Made by a program: the position numbers and the translations under genes. This document shows, piece by piece, positions 1 through 8,051 of a DNA stretch of 19,199 nucleotides. A model generated the notes under the pieces. It had not been told where the DNA came from. It worked only from the letters and a program-made list of their open reading frames with translations, and ran no database searches. Origin of the DNA: Gammaproteobacteria bacterium (GTDB lineage Bacteria; Pseudomonadota; Gammaproteobacteria; Steroidobacterales; Rariloculaceae). Location of the stretch: NCBI GenBank assembly GCA_016927175.1, contig JAFGNC010000424.1, positions 1-19,199 on the forward strand. Direction: 5' to 3'. Position 1 is the first letter of the stretch; the number at the start of each line of letters is the position of its first letter.

Positions 1-1843
1 CGGGATCGAAGAGGGCGAGCTGACGATCGACGGGTTCGCGCCGCGCGCGACCGCGCTGCGCGGGACGCTGGCGATCTCGGACGGCGCGGTAGCCGGGCAG
101 GGCATCGAAGGCGTGTTCCTCGACGGGCCGATCAGCGCGAGCGTCGCGCCGGCGGAGCTCGACGGCTACCGCGCCCGGCTCGAGGTCGACGGAGAGGTCA
201 CGGCGGACGCGGTCGCGCGGGCGTTCTCGCTGCCGATCGAGCAGCAGGTGGCGGGGCAGACCCGCTGGCGCGGCACGCTGATGATCCCGTCGCAGCGCGA
301 GGACGGCTCCGCGGCGGCGCCGCTCCGCGTCGGCATCACGTCGAACCTGACCGGCGTGGCGCTGAACTTCCCGGCGCCTTTCGACAAGGCGCCCGCGGCG
401 GCCACGACGCTGCAGGTGGACTTCTCGCTCGGCTCGGATCGGCTCGGCGTCGAAGGGCATCTCGGCGCGAGCCGGCGGTTCGCGCTCGACTTCGAGGGCG
501 GCGACGGCGGCTTCATGCTGCACCGCGGCGCGCTGCGTTTCGGCGGCCTCGCGCCGGAGCCCGGTCCGCCGGGCCGGTTCGCCGTGACCGGGAGCCTCGC
601 CGCCCTCGACTTCGACGCTTGGCTCGACGCGGCGCGCTCGATGGGGCTCGGCGCCCTCGGCCGCGACGTCAGCGAGAGCATCGGTCCGGCGGCGCTCGAC
701 GCCGACCTCGAGATCGGGGACCTGTCGGGTCTCGGCCAGCACCTCGGCAGCGGCACGCTGAGCGTGCGCCGCGGCGGCGACGAATGGCTGATCGACGTCG
801 ACACCGTCCCGGTGGCGGGCTCGATAGAGGTGCCGACCGGCGTGGTCGGGCGCCCCGCGATCGTCGCGAACATGCAGCGTCTGCACATCGAGCCGGGCGA
901 GCCGGGCGAGCCGGGCGAGGGCGCGGGGCTCGCAGGCCTCGATCCGCGCGAGCTGCCGGGTCTGCTGCTGAAGGCGGAGAGCTTCGCGTTCGGACCGCGC
1001 CGCCTCGGCGACCTGACCGCCGACGTCCGCGCCGACGCGGTCGGACTGCGCCTCGTGTCGTTCGAGGCGAGCAGCGCCGCGTTCACCGTGGACGGCAGCG
1101 GCGGCTGGTTCGACGGCCCCGACGGCGCGACGACGCGGCTCGCGTTCAGCCTGAACGCGACGGACGTCGCCGGCGCGCTCGAGCAGCTCGCGCTCGACCC
1201 GATCGCCGAGGGGGATTCGGCCGAGATCACGGCCAGCGTGTACTGGCCCGGCGCGCCGTCGGCCGACTGGACACAGCATCTCGGCGGCGACGTGGCGCTG
1301 CGGCTCGGCACCGGCAGCCTGCTCGACATCGATCCCGGCGCGGGCCGCGTCGTCGGACTGATGAGCATCAGCGCGCTGCCCCGCAGGCTGGCGCTCGATT
1401 TTCGCGACGTGTTCAACAAGGGCTTCGTGTTCGACGAGATCTCCGGCGACTTCGCGATCCTGGACGGCAACGCCTATACCGACAACCTGAAGGTCACCGG
1501 CCCCGTGGCCGAGATCGGCGTCGCCGGCCGCATCGGCCTGCGGGACCGCGACTACAGCCAGCAGGCGGTCGTGACCGCCGAGCCCGGTAAGATGCTGCCC
1601 ACGGTCGGCGGGCTGATCGGCGGTCCGGGCGTCGGCGCCGCGCTGCTGATCTTCACGCGGATCTTCAAGGAGCCGCTGAAAGGCATCGGGCGCGCGTCCT
1701 ACTGCGTGACGGGGAGCTGGGAGCAGCCGGTCGTCGAGCGGCTCAGCGCCGAGCAGCTCGAGCAGGGCCGGCTGTGCGCCGAGCTGCCGGGCGGCGCCTC
1801 GCCACGGCCCGCGCAGACCGCCGGACGCGACACAGACGGCTGA
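1..1843 (+). CDS. yhdP: YhdP family AsmA-like envelope protein, 3' portion (5' end outside window)
   Basis: The reading frame is open from base 2 to a TGA at 1841, giving about 613 residues of a protein that begins upstream; the GTG at 113 is internal, because the frame continues before it without a stop. The sequence shows long alternating beta-strand-like stretches with many Gly/Leu/Asp, as in the AsmA/YhdP superfamily. The last ~120 residues carry the YhdP-type end: a Gly-rich hydrophobic segment (PTVGGLIGGPGVGAALL), IFKEPLKGIG, then YCVTGSWEQPVV. Members such as E. coli YhdP are very large inner-membrane-anchored proteins that span the periplasm and help carry phospholipids to the outer membrane; that role is taken from the family. 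The nitrilase gene follows after 23 bases, an order also found in Pseudomonas (yhdP, nitrilase, tldD). A short GEP repeat lies near residue 300. Confidence 0.88.
   Translation, partial: GIEEGELTIDGFAPRATALRGTLAISDGAVAGQGIEGVFLDGPISASVAPAELDGYRARLEVDGEVTADAVARAFSLPIEQQVAGQTRWRGTLMIPSQREDGSAAAPLRVGITSNLTGVALNFPAPFDKAPAAATTLQVDFSLGSDRLGVEGHLGASRRFALDFEGGDGGFMLHRGALRFGGLAPEPGPPGRFAVTGSLAALDFDAWLDAARSMGLGALGRDVSESIGPAALDADLEIGDLSGLGQHLGSGTLSVRRGGDEWLIDVDTVPVAGSIEVPTGVVGRPAIVANMQRLHIEPGEPGEPGEGAGLAGLDPRELPGLLLKAESFAFGPRRLGDLTADVRADAVGLRLVSFEASSAAFTVDGSGGWFDGPDGATTRLAFSLNATDVAGALEQLALDPIAEGDSAEITASVYWPGAPSADWTQHLGGDVALRLGTGSLLDIDPGAGRVVGLMSISALPRRLALDFRDVFNKGFVFDEISGDFAILDGNAYTDNLKVTGPVAEIGVAGRIGLRDRDYSQQAVVTAEPGKMLPTVGGLIGGPGVGAALLIFTRIFKEPLKGIGRASYCVTGSWEQPVVERLSAEQLEQGRLCAELPGGASPRPAQTAGRDTDG
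890..919 (+). repeat. 9-bp in-frame tandem repeat encoding Gly-Glu-Pro
   Basis: Three exact copies of gagccgggc plus a partial fourth lie inside the YhdP-like frame and encode EPGEPGEPGEG. The unit length keeps the frame, so copy number could vary without breaking the protein. It probably forms a flexible linker between two beta-rich segments. Confidence 0.85.
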
Positions 1844-1866
1844 GAAACGAGCAGAGGGTTCGAGAC

Positions 1867-2676
1867 ATGAGGGCCGCCGCAATCCAGATGACGAGCGGGC
1901 GCGACGTCGAGCGCAACCTGGCCGACGCCCGCGAGCTGATCGCGCAGGCAGCGGAGCAGGGTGCCGAGCTGATCGTGCTGCCCGAGAACTTCTCGTTCCT
2001 CGGGGCCGACGACGCCGAAAGGCTGGCGGCGGCCGAGGCTCCCGGCGACGGGCCGGCGCAGCGCTTCCTGGCCGAGCGGGCCGCGGCGCACGGCGTCTGG
2101 CTGGTCGGCGGCACGGTGCCGATCCGCGACCGGAACGATCGTGCACGCTCCCGGTCTATGTTGATGTCGCCCGACGGAAAATGCGCGGCGGCGTACGACA
2201 AGATCCACCTGTTCGACGTCGCGATACCGGGTCAGGAACAGGAGAGCTACCGCGAGTCGGCCACGACGGTGCCGGGAGATCAGGTCGTCGCTCATCCGAC
2301 GCCGCTCGGCCGGATCGGCATGACGGTCTGCTACGACATCCGATTCCCGGCGCTTTTCCACCGGCTGGCCACACTCGGTACGGACCTTCTGGTCGTGCCG
2401 GCGGCCTTCACGGTGCCGACCGGCAGAGTGCACTGGCAACCGCTGCTGCAGGCGCGCGCGATCGAGTCGCTGACCTTCGTCGTGGCGGCGGCGCAGTGGG
2501 GCGAGCACGCCGGCGGACGCAGGACCTACGGCCATTCCATGATCGTCGGGCCGTGGGGAGAAGTGCTCGCGGTCCGGGAGGAGGGCGCTGGCGTCGTGTC
2601 GGCGGAACTCGATATGATCGGACTGGAACGAATACGCAACCAATTTCCGGTGCTGCAGCACCGGCGAGAGCTATAG
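1867..2676 (+). CDS. Carbon-nitrogen hydrolase (nitrilase superfamily, NIT2/YbeM-like)
   Basis: A 269-residue protein, the usual single-domain length of the family. The catalytic triad is visible: Glu40 in the LPENFSFLG motif, Lys112 in YDKIHLFD and Cys155 in TVCYDIRFP. ATG 1867 is chosen because homology begins there (MRAAAIQMTS) and a GAGGG stands about 12 bases upstream; the frame is open further left but overlaps yhdP. Close relatives hydrolyse small omega-amides such as deaminated glutathione or alpha-ketoglutaramate. The exact substrate cannot be read from the sequence, and repair of deaminated glutathione is the best guess. The gene lies 23 bases after yhdP and one base before tldD, so the three genes are probably co-transcribed. 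Confidence 0.93.
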   Translation: MRAAAIQMTSGRDVERNLADARELIAQAAEQGAELIVLPENFSFLGADDAERLAAAEAPGDGPAQRFLAERAAAHGVWLVGGTVPIRDRNDRARSRSMLMSPDGKCAAAYDKIHLFDVAIPGQEQESYRESATTVPGDQVVAHPTPLGRIGMTVCYDIRFPALFHRLATLGTDLLVVPAAFTVPTGRVHWQPLLQARAIESLTFVVAAAQWGEHAGGRRTYGHSMIVGPWGEVLAVREEGAGVVSAELDMIGLERIRNQFPVLQHRREL

Positions 2677-2677
2677 C

Positions 2678-4165
2678 ATGATTCAGGCTCAGATTCAGAT
2701 TCCGACGCCGGCGGTGACCCGCGTCACCGATCCGCTCGATATCGTGCAGCAGCGGCTGCTCGCGCCCGCGGGTCTCGACCTCGAATCCATCGATCGCGCG
2801 CTCGGCGAGCTGATGGCGCGCAACCTCGATTACGGCGATCTGTACTTCCAGAGCACGCGTTACGAGAGCTGGTCGGTCGAGGACGGCACCGTCAGGGAAG
2901 GCGTCTACAGCATCGACCGCGGCGTCGGTATTCGCGCGATCTCCGGCGAAAAGACCGGTTTCGCTTATGCGGACCAGCTCGACATGGCGTCGCTGATCGA
3001 CGCGGCGCATGCCGCGCGAGGCATCGCGCGAACGGCGGGGGACGCGCGCGTCAAGGTCGGCAGCACGCCGTCCGCCCCGACGCTGTACGCGGCCGTCGAT
3101 CCGCTGCCGACTCTCGAGGATCGCGAGAAGGTCGAGCTGCTGGCGAGTCTCGACAGCTACGCGCGCAAGCTCGATCCGCGCATCATCCAGGTCGTCGGCA
3201 GTCTCGCCGGCGTCTACGAGCTGATTCTGATCCGCTCCTCCGACGGCGTGCTGGCCGCGGACGTGCGGCCACTCGTGCGTCTGAACGTATCGGTCATCGT
3301 CGAGAAGGACGGCCGGCGCGAGCAGGGATACGCCGGCGGCGGAGGGCGCGGCGACTTTTCCGTGATCGCCGGCAGCGGCATGGCCGAGCGGATCGCGCAG
3401 GAAGCGGTGCGGCAGGCGAACGTGAACCTCGAGGCCGTGCAGGCGCCCGCCGGCAACATGCCCGTCGTGCTGGGGCCGGGGTGGCCCGGCGTGCTGCTGC
3501 ACGAGGCGATCGGCCACGGGCTCGAGGGCGACTTCAACCGCAAGGGTACTTCCGCGTTCAGCGGCAGAGTCGGCGAGCGCGTCGCGACGCCGCTGTGCAC
3601 GGTCGTCGACGACGGCACGCTGCCCGGCCGCCGCGGCTCGCTGAACATCGACGACGAAGGCACGCCGACGCACTGCACGACGCTGATCGAGAACGGCGTG
3701 CTGAAGGGCTACATGCACGACAAGCTGAACGCCGGGCTCATGAAGAGCGCGCCGACCGGCAACGCCCGCAGGGAGTCATATGCGTTCGTGCCGATGCCGC
3801 GCATGACCAACACGTACATGCTGCCGGGCGACTCCGACCCGGAGGAGATCATCGCGTCGGTCGAGCGCGGCCTCTACGCGCCGAACTTCGGCGGCGGGCA
3901 GGTCGACATAACGTCCGGCAAGTTCGTGTTCTCCGCGAGCGAGGCATACCTGATCGAGCGCGGCAAGAAGACGCGGCCCGTCAAGGGCGCGATGCTGATC
4001 GGCAGCGGGCCGGAGGTCCTGACCCGCGTGTCGATGGTCGGTAACGACCTGCAGCTCGACCCCGGCATCGGCGTCTGCGGCAAGGAAGGGCAGTCCGTGC
4101 CGGTCGGCGTCGGGCAGCCGACGCTGAAGATCGACGCGCTGACGGTCGGCGGCACCGAAACCTGA
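2678..4165 (+). CDS. tldD: TldD, metalloprotease subunit of the TldD/TldE complex
   Basis: A 495-residue protein, slightly longer than the ~480 typical of the family. The zinc motif HEAIGH is at residues 275-280 (His275, Glu276 and His279 of the HExxxH pattern), followed by GLEGDFNRKG. The C-terminal family signature GKEGQSVPVGVGQP is also present. With TldE it forms a heterodimeric peptidase known for degrading unfolded peptides such as the antitoxin CcdA and for maturing microcin B17; TldD carries the active site. The start ATG lies one base after the nitrilase stop, with GAGAG upstream, so translation may be coupled. The partner gene tldE is encoded at 8052-9383 in the same orientation, not adjacent. 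Confidence 0.97.
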   Translation: MIQAQIQIPTPAVTRVTDPLDIVQQRLLAPAGLDLESIDRALGELMARNLDYGDLYFQSTRYESWSVEDGTVREGVYSIDRGVGIRAISGEKTGFAYADQLDMASLIDAAHAARGIARTAGDARVKVGSTPSAPTLYAAVDPLPTLEDREKVELLASLDSYARKLDPRIIQVVGSLAGVYELILIRSSDGVLAADVRPLVRLNVSVIVEKDGRREQGYAGGGGRGDFSVIAGSGMAERIAQEAVRQANVNLEAVQAPAGNMPVVLGPGWPGVLLHEAIGHGLEGDFNRKGTSAFSGRVGERVATPLCTVVDDGTLPGRRGSLNIDDEGTPTHCTTLIENGVLKGYMHDKLNAGLMKSAPTGNARRESYAFVPMPRMTNTYMLPGDSDPEEIIASVERGLYAPNFGGGQVDITSGKFVFSASEAYLIERGKKTRPVKGAMLIGSGPEVLTRVSMVGNDLQLDPGIGVCGKEGQSVPVGVGQPTLKIDALTVGGTET

Positions 4166-4179
4166 GCGTACCTCCAGGA

Positions 4180-4219
4180 GGGGCAGGGCCTGTTCGTGCC
4201 GAAAAGGCGCCCTGACCCC
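4180..4219 (+). terminator. GC-rich hairpin after tldD, no U-tract
   Basis: GGGGCAGGGC (4180-4189) pairs with GCCCTG (4209-4214) and CCCC (4216-4219), with a single bulged A. It starts 14 bases after the tldD stop. No run of T follows, so termination by this hairpin alone is uncertain; an RNA-stabilising role is equally possible. Confidence 0.4.
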
Positions 4220-4231
4220 GCCGCGTTCCCG

Positions 4232-4257
4232 CCCGCGCGCCCGGCTCTGCGCGCGGG
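4232..4257. repeat. Perfect 9-bp inverted repeat downstream of tldD
   Basis: CCCGCGCGC (4232-4240) and GCGCGCGGG (4249-4257) are exact complements around an 8-base loop. It follows directly on the first hairpin and also lacks a T-run. The remaining bases to 4357 contain no other structure or gene I can support. Confidence 0.6.
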
Positions 4258-4357
4258 ACCGATCGCCCCCCGATCGCCCCCGTGTGACCTGATTCGCTGA
4301 GCGGCGCCGCCGCCTGCGCTATCGTCGCCCCGTTCCGAGCTGACGGTCCGGTGGCGA

Positions 4358-4573
4358 ATGGACTCCGAATCTCGTTCACGGCGGTCGTCCCGCCCCGGGC
4401 GGCGCGCGGCGAAGTCTGACGAGCCCCTCGAGGACACGGCGATCCGCTGTCTGTCGAAGGACGAGCGCGCGAAGCTGTCGATCGATTCGTGGGAGCCTTC
4501 TCTGCTGCGGCGTCTGCTGCGCGCGGCGAATCGGCTTCCGGACCGGTCCGGCGAAGGCGGTTCCGGCGAATGA
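4358..4573 (+). CDS. Small charged hypothetical protein
   Basis: A 71-residue frame starting with ATG after a weak GGTGG. The first 20 residues are Ser/Arg-rich; residues 21-64 look more protein-like, with EDTAIRCLSKDERAKL and a Leu/Arg-rich amphipathic stretch around WEPSLLRRLLRA. Codons in that part favour G or C at the third position, as in neighbouring genes. I do not recognise a family. It sits between tldD and a small membrane protein on the same strand. In GC-rich DNA a chance frame of this size is common, so this call is tentative. Confidence 0.4.
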   Translation: MDSESRSRRSSRPGRRAAKSDEPLEDTAIRCLSKDERAKLSIDSWEPSLLRRLLRAANRLPDRSGEGGSGE

Positions 4574-4645
4574 AGGCGGGTGAGCCTTGCCGACGCGTCG
4601 GAACGTTCGTTACCGGCGCGGCCGGGCGTGGTCGAGGTTGAACCG

Positions 4646-4864
4646 ATGTGGATGTCGAAGCCCCTGTATGAAAGCCTGCCGTTCTGCTACATGGCGATCG
4701 GCCTCGTGGTCACCGCCGTGGCCTTCTTCGTGGATCACGGGCGCTGGCAGGCGCTCGCCTTCGCCGTCGGCCTTTCGCTGCTGGTCGGGGGGCTCGTGCT
4801 GTGGCTGAAGCGGCGCGACTATCGCTCGAGCCGCAGCCGCACGCCGTTCGAGAAGACGCTCTGA
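4646..4864 (+). CDS. Small two-helix membrane protein of unknown function
   Basis: Translation from ATG 4646 gives 72 residues. There are two hydrophobic helices, about residues 13-29 and 36-54, separated by a short DHGRW turn. A basic tail (KRRDYRSSRSR) suggests that both ends are cytoplasmic. GAGG at 4634-4637 stands 8 bases before this ATG, which favours it over the in-frame GTG at 4580 (22 residues longer) and over ATG 4652. I do not recognise the family. The stop lies 10 bases from the converging end of the FHA-ATPase gene. The clear helix pattern and the positive-inside tail make it more credible than its upstream neighbour. Confidence 0.6.
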   Translation: MWMSKPLYESLPFCYMAIGLVVTAVAFFVDHGRWQALAFAVGLSLLVGGLVLWLKRRDYRSSRSRTPFEKTL

Positions 4865-4874
4865 CGGGGGTGCT

Positions 4875-6269
4875 TCAGTCGCGCGACTGAGCGAGCGCGC
4901 CGCCCGTCTCCTCTTCGTCGAGATCGTCCGCGAGGTCCGCGCCGCGACCCTCGCCGTCGTCCTCGTCGCCGTCCGCGTCGCCGTCGTCCTCCGCGCGGTT
5001 TTCCGCCGCGTCGGCGTCGTCCTCTTCGTCGAAATCGTCGGCGTCGTCGTCGAGAGCGGTATCCGTCTCGGTAAACCCTTCGTGCTCCGCAGTCGCCGGG
5101 CGAGCGGCTCGAAACACGATCGTGTGGTCGCCGACCTGCACGATGTCCCCGTCCGCGAGCGTGTGGTGCTTGACGCGGCGCGAGCCGACGAAAATGCCGT
5201 TCGTGCTGTTCAGGTCCTCGATGACCGACTGCCCTCTGTCGGTGACGATCTGCGCGTGATGCCGCGAGATGAACTTGCTGCGCACCTGCACGTCGTTGTC
5301 GGGCGTCCGGCCGATGATCGCGCGTCCCGGCGGCAACTCGAAGTGCGCCACGAACTGGTTGTGAAAGTACAGGTCGACGCCTGCCGGCGTCGCGGCGCCC
5401 GGAACCGGAAAGCGGCCCGTCATCGACGCGCTCCGCTCGCGCTCGCGAACGCGCTGCGCGTACTCGACCCACTGCAGCTCTTCGACCGCGGTCATGACGA
5501 GCCCGGCGTCGACGGTGCGTTTCTCCTCCGTGAACGCGCACAGCATCGCCGTGTCGCACAGGATGTTCGTCAGCCTCGGCACGCCGCCGGAATAGCGAAA
5601 GATGACGTCGAACGCATCTTCCTCGAAGATCGTCCTGCCCGCGGCGCCCGCGACCTCGAGCCGGTGCAGGATGTATTCCCGCGTCTCGCGCTTCGACAGC
5701 GCGCTCAGATGGAAGCGCAGCCGCACGCGCTGCATCAGCTGCTCGAGCCGCGGCGAATCGAGCTTGCGGGAGAGCTCCGGCTGCCCCGCGAAGATGATGC
5801 GCAGCAGCTTCTCCTTCTGCGCCTCGATGCCGGACAGCAGCCGGATCTCCTCGAGCACCTTGCGGGACAGGTTCTGCGCCTCGTCGACCACGAGCAGGAC
5901 CTTCTTGCCGGCGGCATATTGCTCGACCATGAAGTCCTTCAGCATCGAGAGCAGCTCGATCTTGCGCATGCGGAAGGGCTTGTAGCCGAACTCGACCAGC
6001 AACGCCTGCAGGAACTCGACCGGCGACAGCTGCGTCTGGTTCACGTGCGCCAGCACGACGTCGTCGCCGAGCTCGGCGAGGAAGCTTTCGATCAGCGTCG
6101 TCTTGCCGGAGCCGATGTCGCCGGTGATGACGACGAAGCCGTCGGCGAGCCAGATCGTGGACTCCATGTAAGCCTTGGCCCGCGCGTGCTGCTTGCTGGC
6201 AAACAGGAACTGCGGATCCGGCGTCAGCCGGAACGGCGGTTCGTTCAGTTGGAAGAGCTCGCAGTACAT
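4875..6269 (-). CDS. ExeA/GspA-like AAA ATPase fused to a FHA domain, with acidic C-terminal tail
   Basis: A 464-residue protein. Residues 1-270 are an ExeA/TniB-type AAA+ ATPase: N-terminal MYCELFQLNEPPF, Walker A GDIGSGKTT (50-58), Walker B VLLVVDEAQ (124-132), and the SGGVPRLTN sensor region (227-235). Residues ~300-388 form a forkhead-associated domain with GR (320-321), SRHH (335-338) and STNG (355-358), which in this family bind phosphothreonine. Residues ~404-455 are mostly Asp/Glu. Classical ExeA carries a membrane helix and a peptidoglycan-binding domain at this end to help assemble the type II secretin; neither is present here, so a cytoplasmic, phosphorylation-responsive switch is my inference. 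No kinase or secretion gene is nearby. It is 65 bases downstream of purK and may share its transcript. Confidence 0.9.
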   Translation of the reverse strand: MYCELFQLNEPPFRLTPDPQFLFASKQHARAKAYMESTIWLADGFVVITGDIGSGKTTLIESFLAELGDDVVLAHVNQTQLSPVEFLQALLVEFGYKPFRMRKIELLSMLKDFMVEQYAAGKKVLLVVDEAQNLSRKVLEEIRLLSGIEAQKEKLLRIIFAGQPELSRKLDSPRLEQLMQRVRLRFHLSALSKRETREYILHRLEVAGAAGRTIFEEDAFDVIFRYSGGVPRLTNILCDTAMLCAFTEEKRTVDAGLVMTAVEELQWVEYAQRVRERERSASMTGRFPVPGAATPAGVDLYFHNQFVAHFELPPGRAIIGRTPDNDVQVRSKFISRHHAQIVTDRGQSVIEDLNSTNGIFVGSRRVKHHTLADGDIVQVGDHTIVFRAARPATAEHEGFTETDTALDDDADDFDEEDDADAAENRAEDDGDADGDEDDGEGRGADLADDLDEEETGGALAQSRD

Positions 6270-6285
6270 CGGTCGCGTCAGGTTG

Positions 6286-6301
6286 AGGCTTGTCGAAGCC
6301 T
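6286..6301. repeat. Short perfect hairpin between purK and the FHA-ATPase gene
   Basis: AGGCTT and AAGCCT pair exactly around the tetraloop GTCG. It lies 17 bases upstream of the ATPase start, on the strand that would be transcribed from purK. No T-run follows, so it is not a classical terminator; it could limit read-through or mark an RNA-processing site. Confidence 0.45.
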
Positions 6302-6334
6302 AATACAAGCGACCGGCCGTTTCGAGGGACCGCC

Positions 6335-7438
6335 TCACGTCTCGGCGGCGCCCACCTCCGACCGCAGGAGCCGGAGCCGCTCGAGCAGCTGCTCACGGCT
6401 CGTGTCGACGATCGTCAGGTGCCCGAGCTTGCGGCCGGGCCTCGGCGCCTTGCCGTAATCGTGCAGGTGAACGCCCGGGATCGACAGCAGACGTTCCCGC
6501 GGCGGCATGCGTCCGAGCAGGTTCACCATGCCGGCGACGCCCCGCGGGGACGCGTCGCCCAGCGGCCAGCCGAGCACGGCCCGCAGATGATTTTCGAACT
6601 GGCTGGTCTCGGCGCCCTCGATCGTCCAGTGACCGGAGTTGTGCACACGCGGCGCCATCTCGTTGGCGACGAGCGTGCCGCCGGCATGGAAGAACTCGAC
6701 CGTCAGGACTCCCCGATAGTCGAGGCGGTCGAGCAGCGCGTCGAGCGCTCGCTTCGCCGTGTCCCACAGATGCGGATCGTCGTACGGCGCCGTCGTCGCG
6801 GCCAGGATGCCGCTCTCGTGCTCGTTCTCCGCGAGCGGGTAGTAGACGCGCTCGCGGTCGGCACCCTGCACGGCAATCAGGGACAGCTCACGCTCGAAGC
6901 GGACCCACTGCTCCGCGATGCACGGGACCTCGCCGAGATCGGTGAAGGCTCGCTCGAGCTCGTCCGCGGATCGCGCGACGCGCTGTCCGCGTCCGTCGTA
7001 ACCCATGCGGCGGGCCTTCAGCACGATCGGCCACTCGAGCTGCGCGGCCGCGTGCCGCAGCGCGGCGCGTTCGCCGACCTCGACGAAAGGCGCAGTCGCG
7101 ATGCCGAGCTCGCTGAACAGACGCTTCTCGGCCAGCCGGTCCTGTGCCGCCGCGACGGCCGCCGCGCCAGGGCGGACCGGCGCGAAACGCGCCGCCGCCT
7201 CGAGAGCCTCGACCGGCACGTTCTCGATCTCGAGCGTTACGGCGTCGACGTCCTTCGCCAGCGCGGCCAGCGCCTCGGCATCGTCGAGCGCGCCGAGCCG
7301 CAGCTGCGCGACCTGGCCGCCGGGCGAGTCCCCGCTACGGTCGAGCAGGATGCATTCGATGCCGAGCGGGTAGCCGGCGAGCGCGAGCATGCGGCCGAGC
7401 TGACCTGCGCCGACGATGCCTACTCTCGCGCGTTTCAT
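6335..7438 (-). CDS. purK: PurK, N5-carboxyaminoimidazole ribonucleotide synthase
   Basis: The protein is 367 residues from the ATG at 7438, the usual PurK length. It starts with the dinucleotide-like loop VGIVGAGQLGRM near the N-terminus and continues as an ATP-grasp fold; FHAGGTLVANEMAPRVHNSGHWT in the C-terminal half is characteristic. It uses ATP and bicarbonate to carboxylate aminoimidazole ribonucleotide, the step before PurE. The frame stays open upstream, but conservation begins at MKRARVGIVGAG, and a longer form would overlap purE. No convincing Shine-Dalgarno is visible; the purE stop lies 31 bases upstream, so the two are surely one operon. Confidence 0.96.
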   Translation of the reverse strand: MKRARVGIVGAGQLGRMLALAGYPLGIECILLDRSGDSPGGQVAQLRLGALDDAEALAALAKDVDAVTLEIENVPVEALEAAARFAPVRPGAAAVAAAQDRLAEKRLFSELGIATAPFVEVGERAALRHAAAQLEWPIVLKARRMGYDGRGQRVARSADELERAFTDLGEVPCIAEQWVRFERELSLIAVQGADRERVYYPLAENEHESGILAATTAPYDDPHLWDTAKRALDALLDRLDYRGVLTVEFFHAGGTLVANEMAPRVHNSGHWTIEGAETSQFENHLRAVLGWPLGDASPRGVAGMVNLLGRMPPRERLLSIPGVHLHDYGKAPRPGRKLGHLTIVDTSREQLLERLRLLRSEVGAAET

Positions 7439-7469
7439 GCACGTGCCCGTTCTGCGGTCGAGCCGGCGG

Positions 7470-7964
7470 CTATTCTGCCCGGCGCGGGTCCGGCTGCTCG
7501 AGGACGCTGGACGTCTGCGCCGCTCGATACTCGTCGAGGGCGGCCGCGATGTCGGAATGCTTGTTGGCGAGGATAGCGCTCGCGAGCAGCGCCGCATTGA
7601 CGGCGCCGGCCCGGCCGATCGCGAGCGTGCCGACCGGCACGCCCGCCGGCATCTGCACGATCGACAGCAGGGAGTCCATGCCGTTCAGCGTTCGCGACTT
7701 GATCGGGACGCCGAGCACGGGCAGGCGCGTTTTCGCGGCCGTCATGCCCGGCAGGTGCGCGGCGCCCCCGGCGCCGGCGATGATCACCTCGAGGCCGCGC
7801 TCCGCGGCGCTGGCGGCGTACTCGTACAGCCGGTCGGGCGTCCGGTGAGCGGAGACGATCTCGACTTCGTGCGGAACGCCGAGCTTCTCGAGCGTCTCCG
7901 CGCCGTGACGCATCGTGGACCAGTCCGAGACCGATCCCATGATGACTCCGACGAGTGGTTTCAT
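7470..7964 (-). CDS. purE: PurE, N5-CAIR mutase (class I)
   Basis: A 164-residue protein matching class I PurE. It shows GSVSDWSTM (10-18), SAHRTPDRL (38-46) and AGAGGAAHLPGM (63-74), which line the substrate site, with His40 and His70 as the conserved histidines. It converts N5-carboxyaminoimidazole ribonucleotide, made by PurK, into CAIR. As first gene of the purEK operon it is transcribed away from tldE. The 87-base gap holds a TACAAT on this strand at 7976-7971, only 7 bases before the ATG; whether it is the real -10 is doubtful. Confidence 0.97.
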   Translation of the reverse strand: MKPLVGVIMGSVSDWSTMRHGAETLEKLGVPHEVEIVSAHRTPDRLYEYAASAAERGLEVIIAGAGGAAHLPGMTAAKTRLPVLGVPIKSRTLNGMDSLLSIVQMPAGVPVGTLAIGRAGAVNAALLASAILANKHSDIAAALDEYRAAQTSSVLEQPDPRRAE

Positions 7965-8051
7965 CGCGGCATTGTACAGCAGGTAGAATCTGACTTCTCA
8001 CCCGCGCGCCTGCACCGCGGGGCCTTCCGCAGATGAAGATTGGTGGTCAGC

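Noticed and set aside
166..1470. 434-codon frame opposite the YhdP-like gene
   Set aside because: Ser/Arg/Pro-rich translation without structure; the + strand frame has family features across the same bases.
113..1843. GTG 113 as the start of the first gene
   Set aside because: The frame runs open to the left edge with similar residues and no ribosome-binding site precedes 113; the gene is truncated by the window.
4277..4292. TGTGA-N6-TCGCT downstream of tldD considered as a Crp site
   Set aside because: The right half matches only two of five consensus bases and no gene with a recognisable promoter follows at a suitable distance.
5082..6458. Long open frame (458 codons) on the + strand opposite the FHA-ATPase
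   Set aside because: It is rich in Arg/Ala/His with no domain and mirrors the codon pattern of the ATPase gene, whose motifs are unmistakable. High GC content opens antisense frames.
7971..7976. TACAAT as -10 box of purE
   Set aside because: It would place the start at the ATG and no supporting -35 is present; in a divergent gap it may be coincidence, so it is mentioned only in the purE entry.
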